Origin: an uncultured Prevotellaceae bacterium
GTDB lineage: Bacteria; Bacteroidota; Bacteroidia; Bacteroidales; UBA932
NCBI GenBank assembly: GCA_947166905.1
Contig: CAMVFZ010000011.1
Coordinates: forward strand, 1 to 58,978
Length of the DNA: 58,978 nt
Reading direction: 5' to 3'
Shown here piece by piece: positions 18,524-30,025 of the stretch. The notes beneath the pieces are model-generated. The model was not told the origin of the DNA. It saw only the letters and a program-made list of their open reading frames with translations, and did no database searches. Within the stretch, counting starts at the first letter, position 1; every line of letters begins with the position of its first letter. The position numbers and the translations under genes are program-made.

Positions 18524-20310
18524 TTCTCAAAAAGTTTTTCCACATCCAGGTTCTGCTCCATCTCCGTACCCTCCTTGATTGTAATCACATTGTTTCCATC
18601 CCTAAGGGTGTAGAACTTCACTTTCTCCGGCTGACGGTGTGCCATAAGGTTTCCTGTATCTACGCGGCCATTGCCGTTCAAATCCTGGGTAAGACGGATG
18701 CAATACTTGCCAGCTTTAAGGTAGGGGAAGGTAACAGGACCATCGGCCGTGACCGAATATGAATCCAGGACCTTGTCCATCTTCTCCGTAAGCAGGTCTA
18801 CTATATATCGGCACTTGACATTCTGCAGGTTGAACTGCATCAGGCTAAGGTTGTCGTCTTTTGGCAGGGCAACCTTGAACTCTGTACTGTCATTATAGTA
18901 ACCGTTCATATCCCTGAACTCCCTGTGGGGCAGCTTAAGTATATAGTCGTAACCCACCTGCATCTTCTCTGCAATCTTTATGCTGTAGTGGCGAAGATCC
19001 AGGGAATCCGGCTCTACGGTAAACTGTACGGACTTTTTCTGCTGCCTGGGGTTGATGGAGGTAAGGGTCATCTTGTCAAAGCCTTCCTTGATGATAGGGT
19101 AGTCGAAGGTAAGGCTGAAGCCCTTGCGCTCTACATTGCTTGGCTCTGCCGTCAGTTTAAGTTTGCAAAGGGTGTCATCGTGCTTAAGCGTCGATGCAGC
19201 GGGACGGCGGTATTTGCCTCCCGGACGAGCCAGGCGGAAGTGCTCTGTGCTAGGCACCAGGGCGCCGGTGGTATCGGTCTTCAGATAATCCACAAAGAGG
19301 TGGAGGGTATCCAGGGGACGACGCCTGTCATTCACCCATATCAGCAGTGAATCGCGGGTAGGATTGAACTGCATGATTAGCTTGTTCTGGGGGATGTTCC
19401 TTATCCATAGAGAGTCTATCTTGGCGTCCGGGGCCATGAAAGAGACAAAGGCAGTGCGGTCGCCAGTGCGCTCACGGTTCTTTACAGACTGCTTGGAATA
19501 CTCGTCTCGGAACATGTACAGCTCGTATTCAGACTTCCTGGCGCGGCAGTGGACCGTATCCTCCATATCGTATTTCAGAAGCTCCGGAAGATCGTCCCTG
19601 GCCACCATGGTAGGGGTGATAATAGTATCGTAGAATGCGATCTTGTCACTCTCTGCGTCATACTTGTTATTGCCCATATCGTCCACAATGGCATAAAGCC
19701 GATAAGGAGTATTGGCCACATTGCGGATGGCAAAGAAGCCCCACTTGTCTGTCTTTACGGCGGCGTTCGGAGTAGTCTTGAGTACGGCAGAATCCGACAA
19801 ATCCTTGTAAAGCATTACCGTAGCTCCGTTGATGGGCTGAAGCGTATTGCAGTCCCTCACAGTACCGGTAACCACCATGGAATCTATCTGGGAACCTGTA
19901 GAGAATACAAGGCTGTATCCGGGATACATATTGCTCTCACGGTTGTCTGCGATGGCATCGGAGATATCCAGGGTATAGGTGGTATTGCTGTCAAGATCCG
20001 AATCAAAATACACCAGAAGGCTCTTTCCCTTTATCTTGTATTTAGGAGCCTTGGCCATAGGAGGCGACAAGAAAATGTTCTTGGGATTCTTGACCACAAT
20101 GTACTCGTCAAAATAAAAGCGTATGCTGGTCTTATGAGTGGGCACGTTTACTGCACCCGGCAGGGGATTGATATTCACGATTACCGGCGGAATGGTATCT
20201 TTCTTGCCGCCGGAAGGGGCCTGCGTAGTATTAGCGCAGGAGTTCTGGAACATTACTGCCGTAAGTACGTAAAGTACGGCCAGGGCCGGTATTATTGCTT
20301 TTCTGTTCAT
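18520..20310 (-). CDS. Ig-like (Big_5 type) domain lipoprotein
   Basis: The 596-residue protein starts with an SPII-like signal (hydrophobic core, then QNSCAN) and continues with DTIPPVIVNINPLPGAVNV, the usual opening of the Big_5 Ig-like domain found in Bacteroidota surface lipoproteins. A second region around VTGTVRDCNTLQPINGATV resembles a carboxypeptidase-regulatory fold, and further beta-rich repeats follow. This suggests an anchored surface or periplasmic protein, without a visible catalytic motif. It overlaps relA/spoT upstream and the barrel gene downstream by 4 bases each. No precise function can be given. Confidence 0.75.
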   Translation of the reverse strand: MNRKAIIPALAVLYVLTAVMFQNSCANTTQAPSGGKKDTIPPVIVNINPLPGAVNVPTHKTSIRFYFDEYIVVKNPKNIFLSPPMAKAPKYKIKGKSLLVYFDSDLDSNTTYTLDISDAIADNRESNMYPGYSLVFSTGSQIDSMVVTGTVRDCNTLQPINGATVMLYKDLSDSAVLKTTPNAAVKTDKWGFFAIRNVANTPYRLYAIVDDMGNNKYDAESDKIAFYDTIITPTMVARDDLPELLKYDMEDTVHCRARKSEYELYMFRDEYSKQSVKNRERTGDRTAFVSFMAPDAKIDSLWIRNIPQNKLIMQFNPTRDSLLIWVNDRRRPLDTLHLFVDYLKTDTTGALVPSTEHFRLARPGGKYRRPAASTLKHDDTLCKLKLTAEPSNVERKGFSLTFDYPIIKEGFDKMTLTSINPRQQKKSVQFTVEPDSLDLRHYSIKIAEKMQVGYDYILKLPHREFRDMNGYYNDSTEFKVALPKDDNLSLMQFNLQNVKCRYIVDLLTEKMDKVLDSYSVTADGPVTFPYLKAGKYCIRLTQDLNGNGRVDTGNLMAHRQPEKVKFYTLRDGNNVITIKEGTEMEQNLDVEKLFEK

Positions 20311-22523
20311 CCGTTAGATTTGGTGCGTTCTACGCTGGTTATTCCGTTAATGGAGCGCAGCTTGTCCATAAGTTCTTCCAGGACCTCCCTGTCCTGGACA
20401 TACAGGTCTACCTTTCCATCCATTATGCCCTCGTTGGCACCAATAGAAAGGCCTTTGATATTTACTCCCATGATAAGGGAGATGTATCTTGTAATCTCGT
20501 TCAGCAGGCCCATCCTGTCTATTCCTGCAAGGTGAAGCCTTACCAGGAAGGACTGATGGATGGATTTGCTCCACTGCGGCATTACAATCCAGTCTCCGTG
20601 CTTGGAGGCCTCAAGCTCAGCCACCTTGCAGGATTTCTTGTGGATGGTAACTATTCCGTTGGGATTCCTGAAGCCCACTACAGGGTCTCCTGCGATAGGA
20701 TTGCAGCAGGTAGCTATCTTGATGTTGCTGCCGGATACCATGGAGCCATCGATAATTATCTCCCTGGTTTCTATCTTTGTTCCGGTGGCTATGCCCGCGG
20801 TCTTGAGTATAAGCGAAGGAAGGTCGGACACCTCTTCAAACAGGACAAGGCCAAGGCCGTAGCGATACAGGAACTCATCGGCATTGTTGAATCCCTTCCT
20901 GGAGGCTATCCTGGCAAGCAGGTAGTTCTGGGTGACGTCGATTCCTATCATATTGAAGTCCTTGATACACTTCTGGCGGCCTTCCTCGCAGATGCCTGCA
21001 AAGTCCTGACGGAACCAGTCAATGACCTTGTTCCTGGCAGTACGAGAACGCAGGAACTTAAGGTAACCGCGCTGAGGCGTAGCATCTTCTGCCGTAATAA
21101 TCTCTACTATATCACCGCCGTTGAGTATCTGCGACAGGGCCACAGGTTTGTGGTTGATCTTTGCCGCAATGGCCTTGTTGCCGATTTCAGTGTGAATCTG
21201 ATAGGCAAAGTCCAGGGCTGTAGAGCCTTTGGGGATATTGATCTGTCCGCCCTTAGGGGTAAAGACTACAATTTCACCAATCATCAGCTCCTTGTGAAGC
21301 TCTTCCAGGGCGGCGGCGGTATTGTAATCCGGGTTGGACAAGGTTTCCTGCACCTTGGCAAGCCAGTTGTCCATATTGTTGTCGCTTACATAACCCTGCT
21401 GCTTATATGCCCAGTGTGCGGCGATACCCTTTTCCGCGATATCATCCATCCTTCTGGAGCGAATCTGAACCTCTACATTCATACCCGTCTGGTCCATAAG
21501 AGTGCAGTGCAGGGCCTCGTAGCCATTGCTCTTGCTGTTGCTCACCCAGTCACGGAAACGTTCCTGGCGCGGCTTGTAGATACCGGAAACAAGGGAATAA
21601 ATATGGTAGCACTCCTCACGCTCAGACTCATTGGAATTTATGTCGTGTTCAAAGATAATCCTGATGGCGTAAAGGTCAAAGATCTGCTCAAAGCTGACGT
21701 GCTTTATCTGCATCTTCCTCCATATTGAATAAGGAGTCTTGATCCTCTTTTTAATCTGGAAGGTGAACTTGCCCTCCAGTGCCTTTTGCAGGGGTTCGAC
21801 GAACCTGTCGATATCGTGATCCTTGTCCGCTACATTCTGTGATATACGTTCCGATATATCCTTGTATGCTCCCGGTTCCTTGAACCTTAGCCAGATATTC
21901 TCAAGTTCCGATTTGATTGCATAGAGGCCAAGCCTGTGCGCCAGTGGAATGAAGATGAACATGGTCTCACTGAGAATCTTGTCCCTCTTGTATTCCGGCA
22001 TGAACTCGATGGTTCTGCAATTGTGAAGGCGGTCTGCCAGTTTGATGAGCACAACCCTTACATCGTCGTTGAGGGTAAGCAGGATGCGCTTGAAATTTTC
22101 TGCCTGGGAACTGTTGGCGTAGTCATCGGCATCGGCCACATCACTCTGGTTGCTGAATACGTTTTTTATCTTGGTAAGGCCGTCCACAAGCTCCGAAATC
22201 TTTTCACCAAACAGGCTTTTGATATCCTCTATCGTGTAGTCAGTATCTTCTACGACATCATGAAGCAACGCTGCCGATATTGACTTGTATCCAAGGCCGA
22301 TTTCATCCACGACAATCCTTGCGACGGCGATGGGATGCAGAATATAGGGTGCTCCGGAGCGGCGGCGTACATTCTTGTGTGCCTCATTGGCAAACTCGAA
22401 GGCACGTTTTACCACTTCCAGCTCATCCTTGCTTTTACAACGCTTGCTTGCAGACTCCAATAGAGCCTGATAATCTTGGTTAATTAGTTCGTAGTCCTTG
22501 TTGTCAAATACCGTAATAGCCAT
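20307..22523 (-). CDS. bifunctional (p)ppGpp synthetase/hydrolase, RelA/SpoT family
   Basis: The enzyme makes and degrades the stringent-response alarmone (p)ppGpp. The 738 residues show the hydrolase HD domain (YILHPIAVARI, LLHDVVEDT with the HD pair at 88-89), the synthetase domain (DLYAIRIIFEHD, GYEALHCTLMDQTG, VEVQIRSRRMDDIAE), the TGS domain (VFTPKGGQINIPKGSTALDFAY) and a C-terminal ACT domain. Both catalytic halves look intact, so it is likely bifunctional. ligA ends 18 bases upstream, and the Ig-like lipoprotein overlaps its stop. Confidence 0.95.
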   Translation of the reverse strand: MAITVFDNKDYELINQDYQALLESASKRCKSKDELEVVKRAFEFANEAHKNVRRRSGAPYILHPIAVARIVVDEIGLGYKSISAALLHDVVEDTDYTIEDIKSLFGEKISELVDGLTKIKNVFSNQSDVADADDYANSSQAENFKRILLTLNDDVRVVLIKLADRLHNCRTIEFMPEYKRDKILSETMFIFIPLAHRLGLYAIKSELENIWLRFKEPGAYKDISERISQNVADKDHDIDRFVEPLQKALEGKFTFQIKKRIKTPYSIWRKMQIKHVSFEQIFDLYAIRIIFEHDINSNESEREECYHIYSLVSGIYKPRQERFRDWVSNSKSNGYEALHCTLMDQTGMNVEVQIRSRRMDDIAEKGIAAHWAYKQQGYVSDNNMDNWLAKVQETLSNPDYNTAAALEELHKELMIGEIVVFTPKGGQINIPKGSTALDFAYQIHTEIGNKAIAAKINHKPVALSQILNGGDIVEIITAEDATPQRGYLKFLRSRTARNKVIDWFRQDFAGICEEGRQKCIKDFNMIGIDVTQNYLLARIASRKGFNNADEFLYRYGLGLVLFEEVSDLPSLILKTAGIATGTKIETREIIIDGSMVSGSNIKIATCCNPIAGDPVVGFRNPNGIVTIHKKSCKVAELEASKHGDWIVMPQWSKSIHQSFLVRLHLAGIDRMGLLNEITRYISLIMGVNIKGLSIGANEGIMDGKVDLYVQDREVLEELMDKLRSINGITSVERTKSNG

Positions 22524-22541
22524 ATTCTCAAGTATTTACAA

Positions 22542-24626
<2,085 letters not shown>

Positions 24627-24734
24627 TTAAACTACAAATTTAGTCATTTTCCGCCGAATTCCCTTTAATTATTGCAAATAATTAAGCTCAATAGTTCTAT
24701 CGCATTGTGTCAAAACGATTTACGTAAAAAAACA

Positions 24735-24766
24735 TTTGCCACTTTAACCGCTAAGTATTAATTTTG
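24735..24766 (+). promoter_or_regulatory. promoter of pfp (TTTG-N20-TAATTTTG)
   Basis: TTTG (24735-24738) and TAATTTTG (24759-24766) are 20 bases apart. Transcription from here begins near 24773, downstream of the in-frame upstream start at 24764, which fixes the pfp start at 24809. Confidence 0.82.
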
Positions 24767-24808
24767 TACGATTTAAAGGTGAAAATCAAACAATTAACTA
24801 ATTACAAT

Positions 24809-26038
24809 ATGAAAGATTCAATCATTATCCTTTGCGGCGGTGGCCCCGCTCCCGGTATGAATACCGTTGTTTGTTCAGTAGCAAAAACTTTCCTCAGCAA
24901 CGGTTACAGGGTGATCGGCCTTCATGGCGGTTATTCAGGCCTTTTCAACACAAACCCGCGCTGCGAGGATCTTGACTTCGCAAAGGCAGACTACTTCTTC
25001 AACAGGGGTGGTTCCTACCTTGAGATGAGCCGTTTCAAACCTACCCAGGAAGACTTTGAGAAGAACTTCAACCTCAATCTCTTCAAGGAGAACAACATCA
25101 AGCTCCTTGTTACCGTAGGTGGTGACGATACCGCTTCTACAGCAAACCGTATCGCCAAGTTCCTGGAAGAGAAGAAATATCCCATCAAGAACATTCATGT
25201 TCCCAAGACTATCGACAACGACCTTCCTCTTCCCAACAACACTCCTACCTTCGGCTTCAACTCTGCCAAGAATGAGGGTGCTCACCTTGCAGCAACCATC
25301 TACGAGGATGCACGTACATCCGGCAACTGGCTGCTTATTTCTGCAATGGGCCGTTCCGCAGGTCACCTTGCACTGGGAATCGGAGAGGCTACACACAGCC
25401 CTATGACCATCATCCCGGAGATGTTCAACAAGACCCAGATCTGCCTTGACAAGATCATCAAGCTTGCTATCTCTGCTATCGTTAAGCGTAAAATCCTTGG
25501 TATCAAATACGGTACTGTAGTAGTTGCAGAAGGCGTTTTCCACGATCTCGATCCTGAAGAGATCAAGGCTACCGGCGTTAACATGTCTTACGACGAGCAC
25601 GGTCACCCTGAGCTTGGTAAGATCTCCAAGGCCGTTCTTTTCAACGACCTTCTGGAGCAGGAGTTCAAGAAGATTGGTCTCAAGATCAAGACCCGTCCTG
25701 TAGAGATTGGTTACGACGTGCGCTGCCAGACTCCTATCGCTTATGACCTTACCTACTGCACAGAGCTTGCAATGGGTGCTTATGAGCTCTTCTCCAAGGG
25801 TGAGACCGGTTGCATGGTATATGTAGACCACAACGGTACTTCACATCCCCTTTACCTCAAGGACCTCCAGGGCGCAGACGGCAAGATTCCGCCTCGCAGG
25901 GTTAACATCGACGGTGGTACAGCCCAGAACTACTTCAACCACATCTGCCACTTCATCACTCCTGCAGACTATGAGGCTGCAAAGAAGTATGTGGCCGATC
26001 CTGAGGCTTACGACTTCAAGAAGATCCTTAATTGGTAA
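24809..26038 (+). CDS. PPi-type 6-phosphofructokinase
   Basis: The protein catalyses fructose 6-phosphate / fructose 1,6-bisphosphate interconversion in glycolysis. Two residues mark the pyrophosphate-dependent type. The nucleotide-site motif is GGDD (104-107), where ATP enzymes have GGDG. The second motif is PKTIDND (132-138) with lysine, where ATP enzymes have PGTIDND. The reaction should therefore be reversible and use PPi. The start at MKDSIIILCGGG is chosen because the promoter lies inside the longer frame. The length is 409 residues. Its stop overlaps the start of the amylase-family gene by one base. Confidence 0.93.
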   Translation: MKDSIIILCGGGPAPGMNTVVCSVAKTFLSNGYRVIGLHGGYSGLFNTNPRCEDLDFAKADYFFNRGGSYLEMSRFKPTQEDFEKNFNLNLFKENNIKLLVTVGGDDTASTANRIAKFLEEKKYPIKNIHVPKTIDNDLPLPNNTPTFGFNSAKNEGAHLAATIYEDARTSGNWLLISAMGRSAGHLALGIGEATHSPMTIIPEMFNKTQICLDKIIKLAISAIVKRKILGIKYGTVVVAEGVFHDLDPEEIKATGVNMSYDEHGHPELGKISKAVLFNDLLEQEFKKIGLKIKTRPVEIGYDVRCQTPIAYDLTYCTELAMGAYELFSKGETGCMVYVDHNGTSHPLYLKDLQGADGKIPPRRVNIDGGTAQNYFNHICHFITPADYEAAKKYVADPEAYDFKKILNW

Positions 26039-27558
26039 TGCTTGGAAAAGCAATAATCTATCAAGTACTGCCGCGACTTTGGAATACCTCCGGAAAGGGG
26101 GCTCTCAAGGCTGGCGGCAGTCTTGTTGAAAATGGTTCCGGACACTTTTCGTCAATCGACGACAAAGTGCTCGGATACCTTCATGATACCCTTCATGTAA
26201 GCCATGTCTGGTACACCGGAATCATCCGTCACGCCAGCGGCAAAAATGATTGGGTAAAAGGGGAGGCCGGCTCTCCCTACGCCATTGAAGACTACTTTGA
26301 CGTGAATCCGTATCTTGCAGATATTGAAGATGCAAGAATGGATGAGTTCAAGCTTTTGATTAAGCGTACTCACGATGCCGGAATGAAGGTGGTTCTGGAC
26401 TTTATCCCCAACCATCTGGCACGCACCTGCACCTCTTACTTCGGTGGTAGGGACGATGCTTCTGTTCACTGGAAACCAGAGAACGACTTCTATTATTACC
26501 CCGGGCAGGACTTAAAACTGCCCATCAAGACGGATTATAAGGAAAGCCCGGCCAAGGCATCCGGAAATGCCTTTACACCCGCCCCGGCAGAAAACGACTG
26601 GTACGACACGGTGCGCCTAAATTACTGCGACTTCCGCACACCCACCTGGGACAAGATGCTGGAGGTACTGCGCTTCTGGTGCGCCATGGGCGTAGATGCC
26701 TTCCGCTGCGACATGGTAGAGCTAGTACCGCGTGAAGCCATAAGCTTCCTGATCCGTGAAACCAAAAAGCAATATCCTGAGACTCAGTTTATTGCAGAGG
26801 TTTACGACAAAGCGGGCTACGCCTATTATGCCCGCGAGGCCGGTTTTGACGCACTCTACGACAAATGCGGTCTTTACGACACCTTGTTCTCCATAGTCCG
26901 CAGCAATGCCGGCACTGAAGGCATCACCGCCAACTGGCAGTTCCTTGGAGACCTTCAGCCCTACATGCTGAATTTCCTTGAGAATCACGACGAGCTGCGC
27001 ATTGCCAGCGACTTCTTTGCCGGTAGTGCAAAAGACTCATTTGCAGCACTTTACGTTTCCCTTTTACTGAATAATTCGCCCTTCATGGTTTACTTTGGCC
27101 AGGAAACAGGGGAGCGTGGCATGGACGCCGAGGGCTTCAGCGGCCTCAATGGCCGTACTACCATCTTCGACTGGTGGTGTCCCAAGTCCGTCAGGGATCT
27201 TGACGCTTTCATCCACACTGGAAAGGGCCTGGATAAAACAGAATCGGCAACGCTTAAAAAGTACTCGGAACTGCTTGCATATTCACAGGAGGACATCATC
27301 CGCCTTGGTGGATTTTATGACCTGCAGTATTGCAATGCCGGTTCAGAGGGCTACGACGCCCATCGGCATTATGCCTTCCTGCGTGCCTATAAAGGCCGTG
27401 TACACCTTATTGTAGCCAATTTCTCCGGCACCGATGCCGATATCACAGTGCGCATACCCGCAGAAGCCCTCCGCTGGGCCTCTGCCAAAAATCCCCGCGA
27501 TATTACCGTAACCGTCACTGTTCCCGCCCACGACGGCAAAATCATCAAGCGAATCTAG
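26038..27558 (+). CDS. alpha-amylase family (GH13) glycoside hydrolase
   Basis: This is a GH13 (beta/alpha)8-barrel enzyme acting on alpha-glucans. The four conserved regions are visible: DFIPNH (121-126), GVDAFRCDMVE (218-228, nucleophile D225), FIAEVYD (251-257, acid E254) and NHDE (316-319). No signal peptide is visible, so it is probably cytosolic and acts on glycogen or imported maltodextrins. The start is the ATG overlapping the pfp stop, which implies translational coupling and a glucan-to-glycolysis link. Substrate specificity cannot be read from the sequence. Confidence 0.9.
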   Translation: MLGKAIIYQVLPRLWNTSGKGALKAGGSLVENGSGHFSSIDDKVLGYLHDTLHVSHVWYTGIIRHASGKNDWVKGEAGSPYAIEDYFDVNPYLADIEDARMDEFKLLIKRTHDAGMKVVLDFIPNHLARTCTSYFGGRDDASVHWKPENDFYYYPGQDLKLPIKTDYKESPAKASGNAFTPAPAENDWYDTVRLNYCDFRTPTWDKMLEVLRFWCAMGVDAFRCDMVELVPREAISFLIRETKKQYPETQFIAEVYDKAGYAYYAREAGFDALYDKCGLYDTLFSIVRSNAGTEGITANWQFLGDLQPYMLNFLENHDELRIASDFFAGSAKDSFAALYVSLLLNNSPFMVYFGQETGERGMDAEGFSGLNGRTTIFDWWCPKSVRDLDAFIHTGKGLDKTESATLKKYSELLAYSQEDIIRLGGFYDLQYCNAGSEGYDAHRHYAFLRAYKGRVHLIVANFSGTDADITVRIPAEALRWASAKNPRDITVTVTVPAHDGKIIKRI

Positions 27559-27590
27559 CTGCATCTTTAGCAAGAAGTATTGTACTTTTA

Positions 27591-27621
27591 TTTCATTAAA
27601 TGACAATATTTGCTATTTTTG
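27591..27621 (+). promoter_or_regulatory. promoter of the TamA/BamA-like gene (TTTC-N19-TATTTTTG)
   Basis: TTTC (27591-27594) and TATTTTTG (27614-27621) with 19-base spacing. The predicted start near 27628 leaves only about 10 bases before the ATG at 27638, which supports that start over the GTG at 27629. Confidence 0.7.
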
Positions 27622-27637
27622 TAAGTTAGTGAGGAAG

Positions 27638-29746
27638 ATGAAGCTAATACGTGTACTGACCGCTGCTGCGACTCTGATTGCAGTGGCATCTTGCAGTACG
27701 TCACGTCAGATTCCGGAAGGGCAGTTCAAACTTGTCAAGGCAGAGGTGATTGTAGAAGGGGACAGCGACTTTGAAACCGCCAAAATATCGCCCTACCTCA
27801 AACAGAAACCTGCTTCCTGGATAAGCAGGCTGCTGGACTTCGGAGCCAAGCCCCTTATCTACAGCCAGGACCTTGCTAACGCATCGGCAGAGAACATGGT
27901 GCGCCAGATGGAGTACTTGGGTTACTACAACTCTTCCATCCGCACGGAGCTTTCTACTGAGGACAAAGAGGCCAAGGTGCAGTACATCATCCACCCCGGC
28001 AGAAGATATATAATCAAGGATTTTTGCTACGAATTACCAGAGGGCGAAGAGTTCCGCCGCATATTCATGGCCGATACCGCCAATGTTTCCATCCACAACG
28101 GGGAATACCTGTCCGTGGCAGCCCTGGAGGCCGAATCCATCCGCGCCGCAGCCTATCTTCGCGAGCAGGGATACTACGACATCGACAAGACGGCCTTTTC
28201 TTTCCTGGCCGATACCCTGGCCGGCGACGGTTATGCCAAGCTGACAATGCGGGTGGGGCAGAAGGAAGAAGGGGAGACCGCCAGGATTCCTGTAAGGTAT
28301 AAGTTCGGCAATGTCTCCATTACTTATCCCAAGTCAATCAAGTTCCGGCAGAAAGTTCTCAAGAACCTGAATACTATAAAGCCCGGAAAGCCTTATTCAG
28401 AATCAACCATAAACACTTCATATTCAAGGTTTTCCGCCCTTAGCGCTCTTAGCGGCGTGCGCATTACCCTGGACCGTTCCACCTTCGACGACGGTATAGT
28501 GGACTGCGAGATTGCGCTTACTCCGGCTAAGCAAAGGGGAGTGAAGCTGAATATTGAGGGTTCCTCAAACTCCAACGGTCTTATCGGTATTTCTCCGGAG
28601 ATTACCTATTACAGCCGTAATATTTTCCGTGGCAGTGAGACGCTTAATCTTACCTTCCTTGGCGACTGGCAGTTCAAGCCGGGTACCGATATCAAATCTA
28701 CCGAGTTCGGTGTGTCCGGTGGTATCACTTTCCCGCGTTTTTTGCTGCTGCCCACGTCGTTTTTCCGCAACAGGGTACCTACCACGCAGATAAAGGCCTC
28801 TATTAACGCCCAGGACAGGCCGGAGTACAAGAGGGACATATTCTCTACGTCTTACACCTACTTGTGGTCCGGAGGCCGTTTTTATTACCAGTTCATGCCT
28901 CTGGGTATTAGCATGGTGAAGTTGCATCACATTGACGAGAGCTTTTTTGAGTCGATTTCTACGAATCCTTTCCTTAAGAATGCATACCAGAGCCACTTGG
29001 ACATTGGTTCCAGTTTCACGGTTTATTATACTACCGATGCTTCCGTGGTTCCTGCCGGTTCCTATAAATATGCGCGTCTTAAGGTGGATATGTCCGGTAA
29101 TATCCTGAGCCTTATCGATGGCTCTTTCAAGAGGAATGAGGATGGTGCGGCGCTCATCTGGAATACTCCTTATTCGCAGTATATCCGCGGCGAGCTCACG
29201 CTTGGCAGCACCTGGAGCCTGGGAGGCTCCGTCACCCTGGCCACACGCCTTCTGGCAGGTGCCGGCTATGCTTACGGGAACTCTTCTGCGCTGCCTTTTG
29301 AGAAGCACTTCTATAGCGGCGGTGCCAACAGTCTTAGGGGCTGGCAGGCTCGTGCAGTAGGTCCTGGTTATGCCAAGAGGAACGAGAACTTTGTTATTCC
29401 CAGCCAGACTGGAGACCTTAAGCTGGAAGCCAACGCAGAACTGCGCTTTGGCATTTACAGCATTCTTTCAGGTGCTATCTTTACGGATGTTGGTAATATC
29501 TGGACTATTAACAGCGGTTCTTCAGAGAACCCGGAGGGGCGCTTCAACATGGATAATTTCCCGGGCAGTCTTGCTGCCGACTGGGGCTTCGGCCTGCGCT
29601 TCAACTTTAGCGTTCTGCTGCTTCGTCTTGATATGGGCCTTAAGCTCCGCGATCCTTCCCTTGACGGCTCCAAATGGGTCGGTCCCAAGTCCTGGTTCAA
29701 GAACAACGGCAACGCAATACATTTAGGTGTCGGTTATCCCTTCTAA
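27638..29746 (+). CDS. BamA/TamA-family outer-membrane assembly protein (lipoprotein signal)
   Basis: This Omp85-superfamily protein probably inserts or translocates outer-membrane or surface proteins. The 702 residues begin with an SPII signal (LIAVASCSTSRQIPEG), so the N-terminus is likely lipidated. POTRA-like repeats lie in about 35-250. The 16-strand barrel follows and contains the loop-6 signature GGANSLRGWQ. It ends with a correct C-terminal strand, IHLGVGYPF. The 3' end forms a long hairpin with downstream DNA, and the last codons have an inverted near-copy just beyond the stop. Confidence 0.85.
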   Translation: MKLIRVLTAAATLIAVASCSTSRQIPEGQFKLVKAEVIVEGDSDFETAKISPYLKQKPASWISRLLDFGAKPLIYSQDLANASAENMVRQMEYLGYYNSSIRTELSTEDKEAKVQYIIHPGRRYIIKDFCYELPEGEEFRRIFMADTANVSIHNGEYLSVAALEAESIRAAAYLREQGYYDIDKTAFSFLADTLAGDGYAKLTMRVGQKEEGETARIPVRYKFGNVSITYPKSIKFRQKVLKNLNTIKPGKPYSESTINTSYSRFSALSALSGVRITLDRSTFDDGIVDCEIALTPAKQRGVKLNIEGSSNSNGLIGISPEITYYSRNIFRGSETLNLTFLGDWQFKPGTDIKSTEFGVSGGITFPRFLLLPTSFFRNRVPTTQIKASINAQDRPEYKRDIFSTSYTYLWSGGRFYYQFMPLGISMVKLHHIDESFFESISTNPFLKNAYQSHLDIGSSFTVYYTTDASVVPAGSYKYARLKVDMSGNILSLIDGSFKRNEDGAALIWNTPYSQYIRGELTLGSTWSLGGSVTLATRLLAGAGYAYGNSSALPFEKHFYSGGANSLRGWQARAVGPGYAKRNENFVIPSQTGDLKLEANAELRFGIYSILSGAIFTDVGNIWTINSGSSENPEGRFNMDNFPGSLAADWGFGLRFNFSVLLLRLDMGLKLRDPSLDGSKWVGPKSWFKNNGNAIHLGVGYPF

Positions 29747-29774
29747 GGAAGGTCCAACCTACTCCTAAATGTAT
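29717..29774. repeat. inverted repeat spanning the end of the TamA/BamA-like gene
   Basis: ATACATTTAGG (29717-29727), inside the last codons, is perfectly complementary to CCTAAATGTAT (29764-29774). The pairing continues inwards with GGTT/AACC and CCTTC/GAAGG, giving 22 of 27 positions matched. No T-run follows, so it is not a textbook terminator. Read on the minus strand the distal arm encodes ANIHLGVGWTF, close to the gene's own NAIHLGVGYPF. Confidence 0.8.
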
Positions 29775-29882
29775 ATTTGCCTATACTGGGTGAGCAAGCT
29801 CCCCCAAACCCCCTGGCCTGCGCTGCTTCAACTTGCCTTGCAAGTCTTGCAACGCTCCGGCCTGCGCCTGAAGGCGCCCTTT

Positions 29883-29945
29883 CTGTCACTGCCGACCTGA
29901 TTGGCAATCCCATTCCTGTCATTTCGACCGCAGCGAAGAAATCTC
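29883..29945. repeat. dispersed intergenic repeat, copy 1
   Basis: The segment beginning CTGTCACTGCCGACCTGATT resembles the reverse complement of 32638-32672 (CTGTCATGCCCGACCTAATC...). It continues into a GTCATTTCGACCGCAGCGAA-type phrase that I recognise as common in intergenic DNA of this phylum. It lies just before copy A of the palindromic repeat. Confidence 0.6.
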
Positions 29946-29948
29946 ATC

Positions 29949-30025
29949 ATTGAGTATCACTGAGTTACGCATTTTAACTCCCGAAAAACCCCAGAGTTAA
30001 ATCACGTAAGTGCCTGATAATCAAT
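29949..30025. repeat. ~77-nt imperfect palindromic repeat, copy A
   Basis: The outer arms ATTGAGTATCA and TGATAATCAAT pair at 10 of 11 positions. The inner arms TTTAACTC and GAGTTAAA pair perfectly, with TTACG/CGTAA between. Copy C at 54499-54575 is nearly identical outside the loop; copy B is at 32685-32762. The XRE gene's stop codon falls within the right outer arm. Confidence 0.85.

Noticed and set aside
20295..21728. 477-codon open frame on the plus strand
   Set aside because: Antisense to the complete relA/spoT gene; no domain, promoter or sensible composition.
29764..29779. TATATTTG at 29772-29779 as a promoter
   Set aside because: No -33 element at the right spacing and no gene follows on the plus strand; it is part of the inverted repeat.
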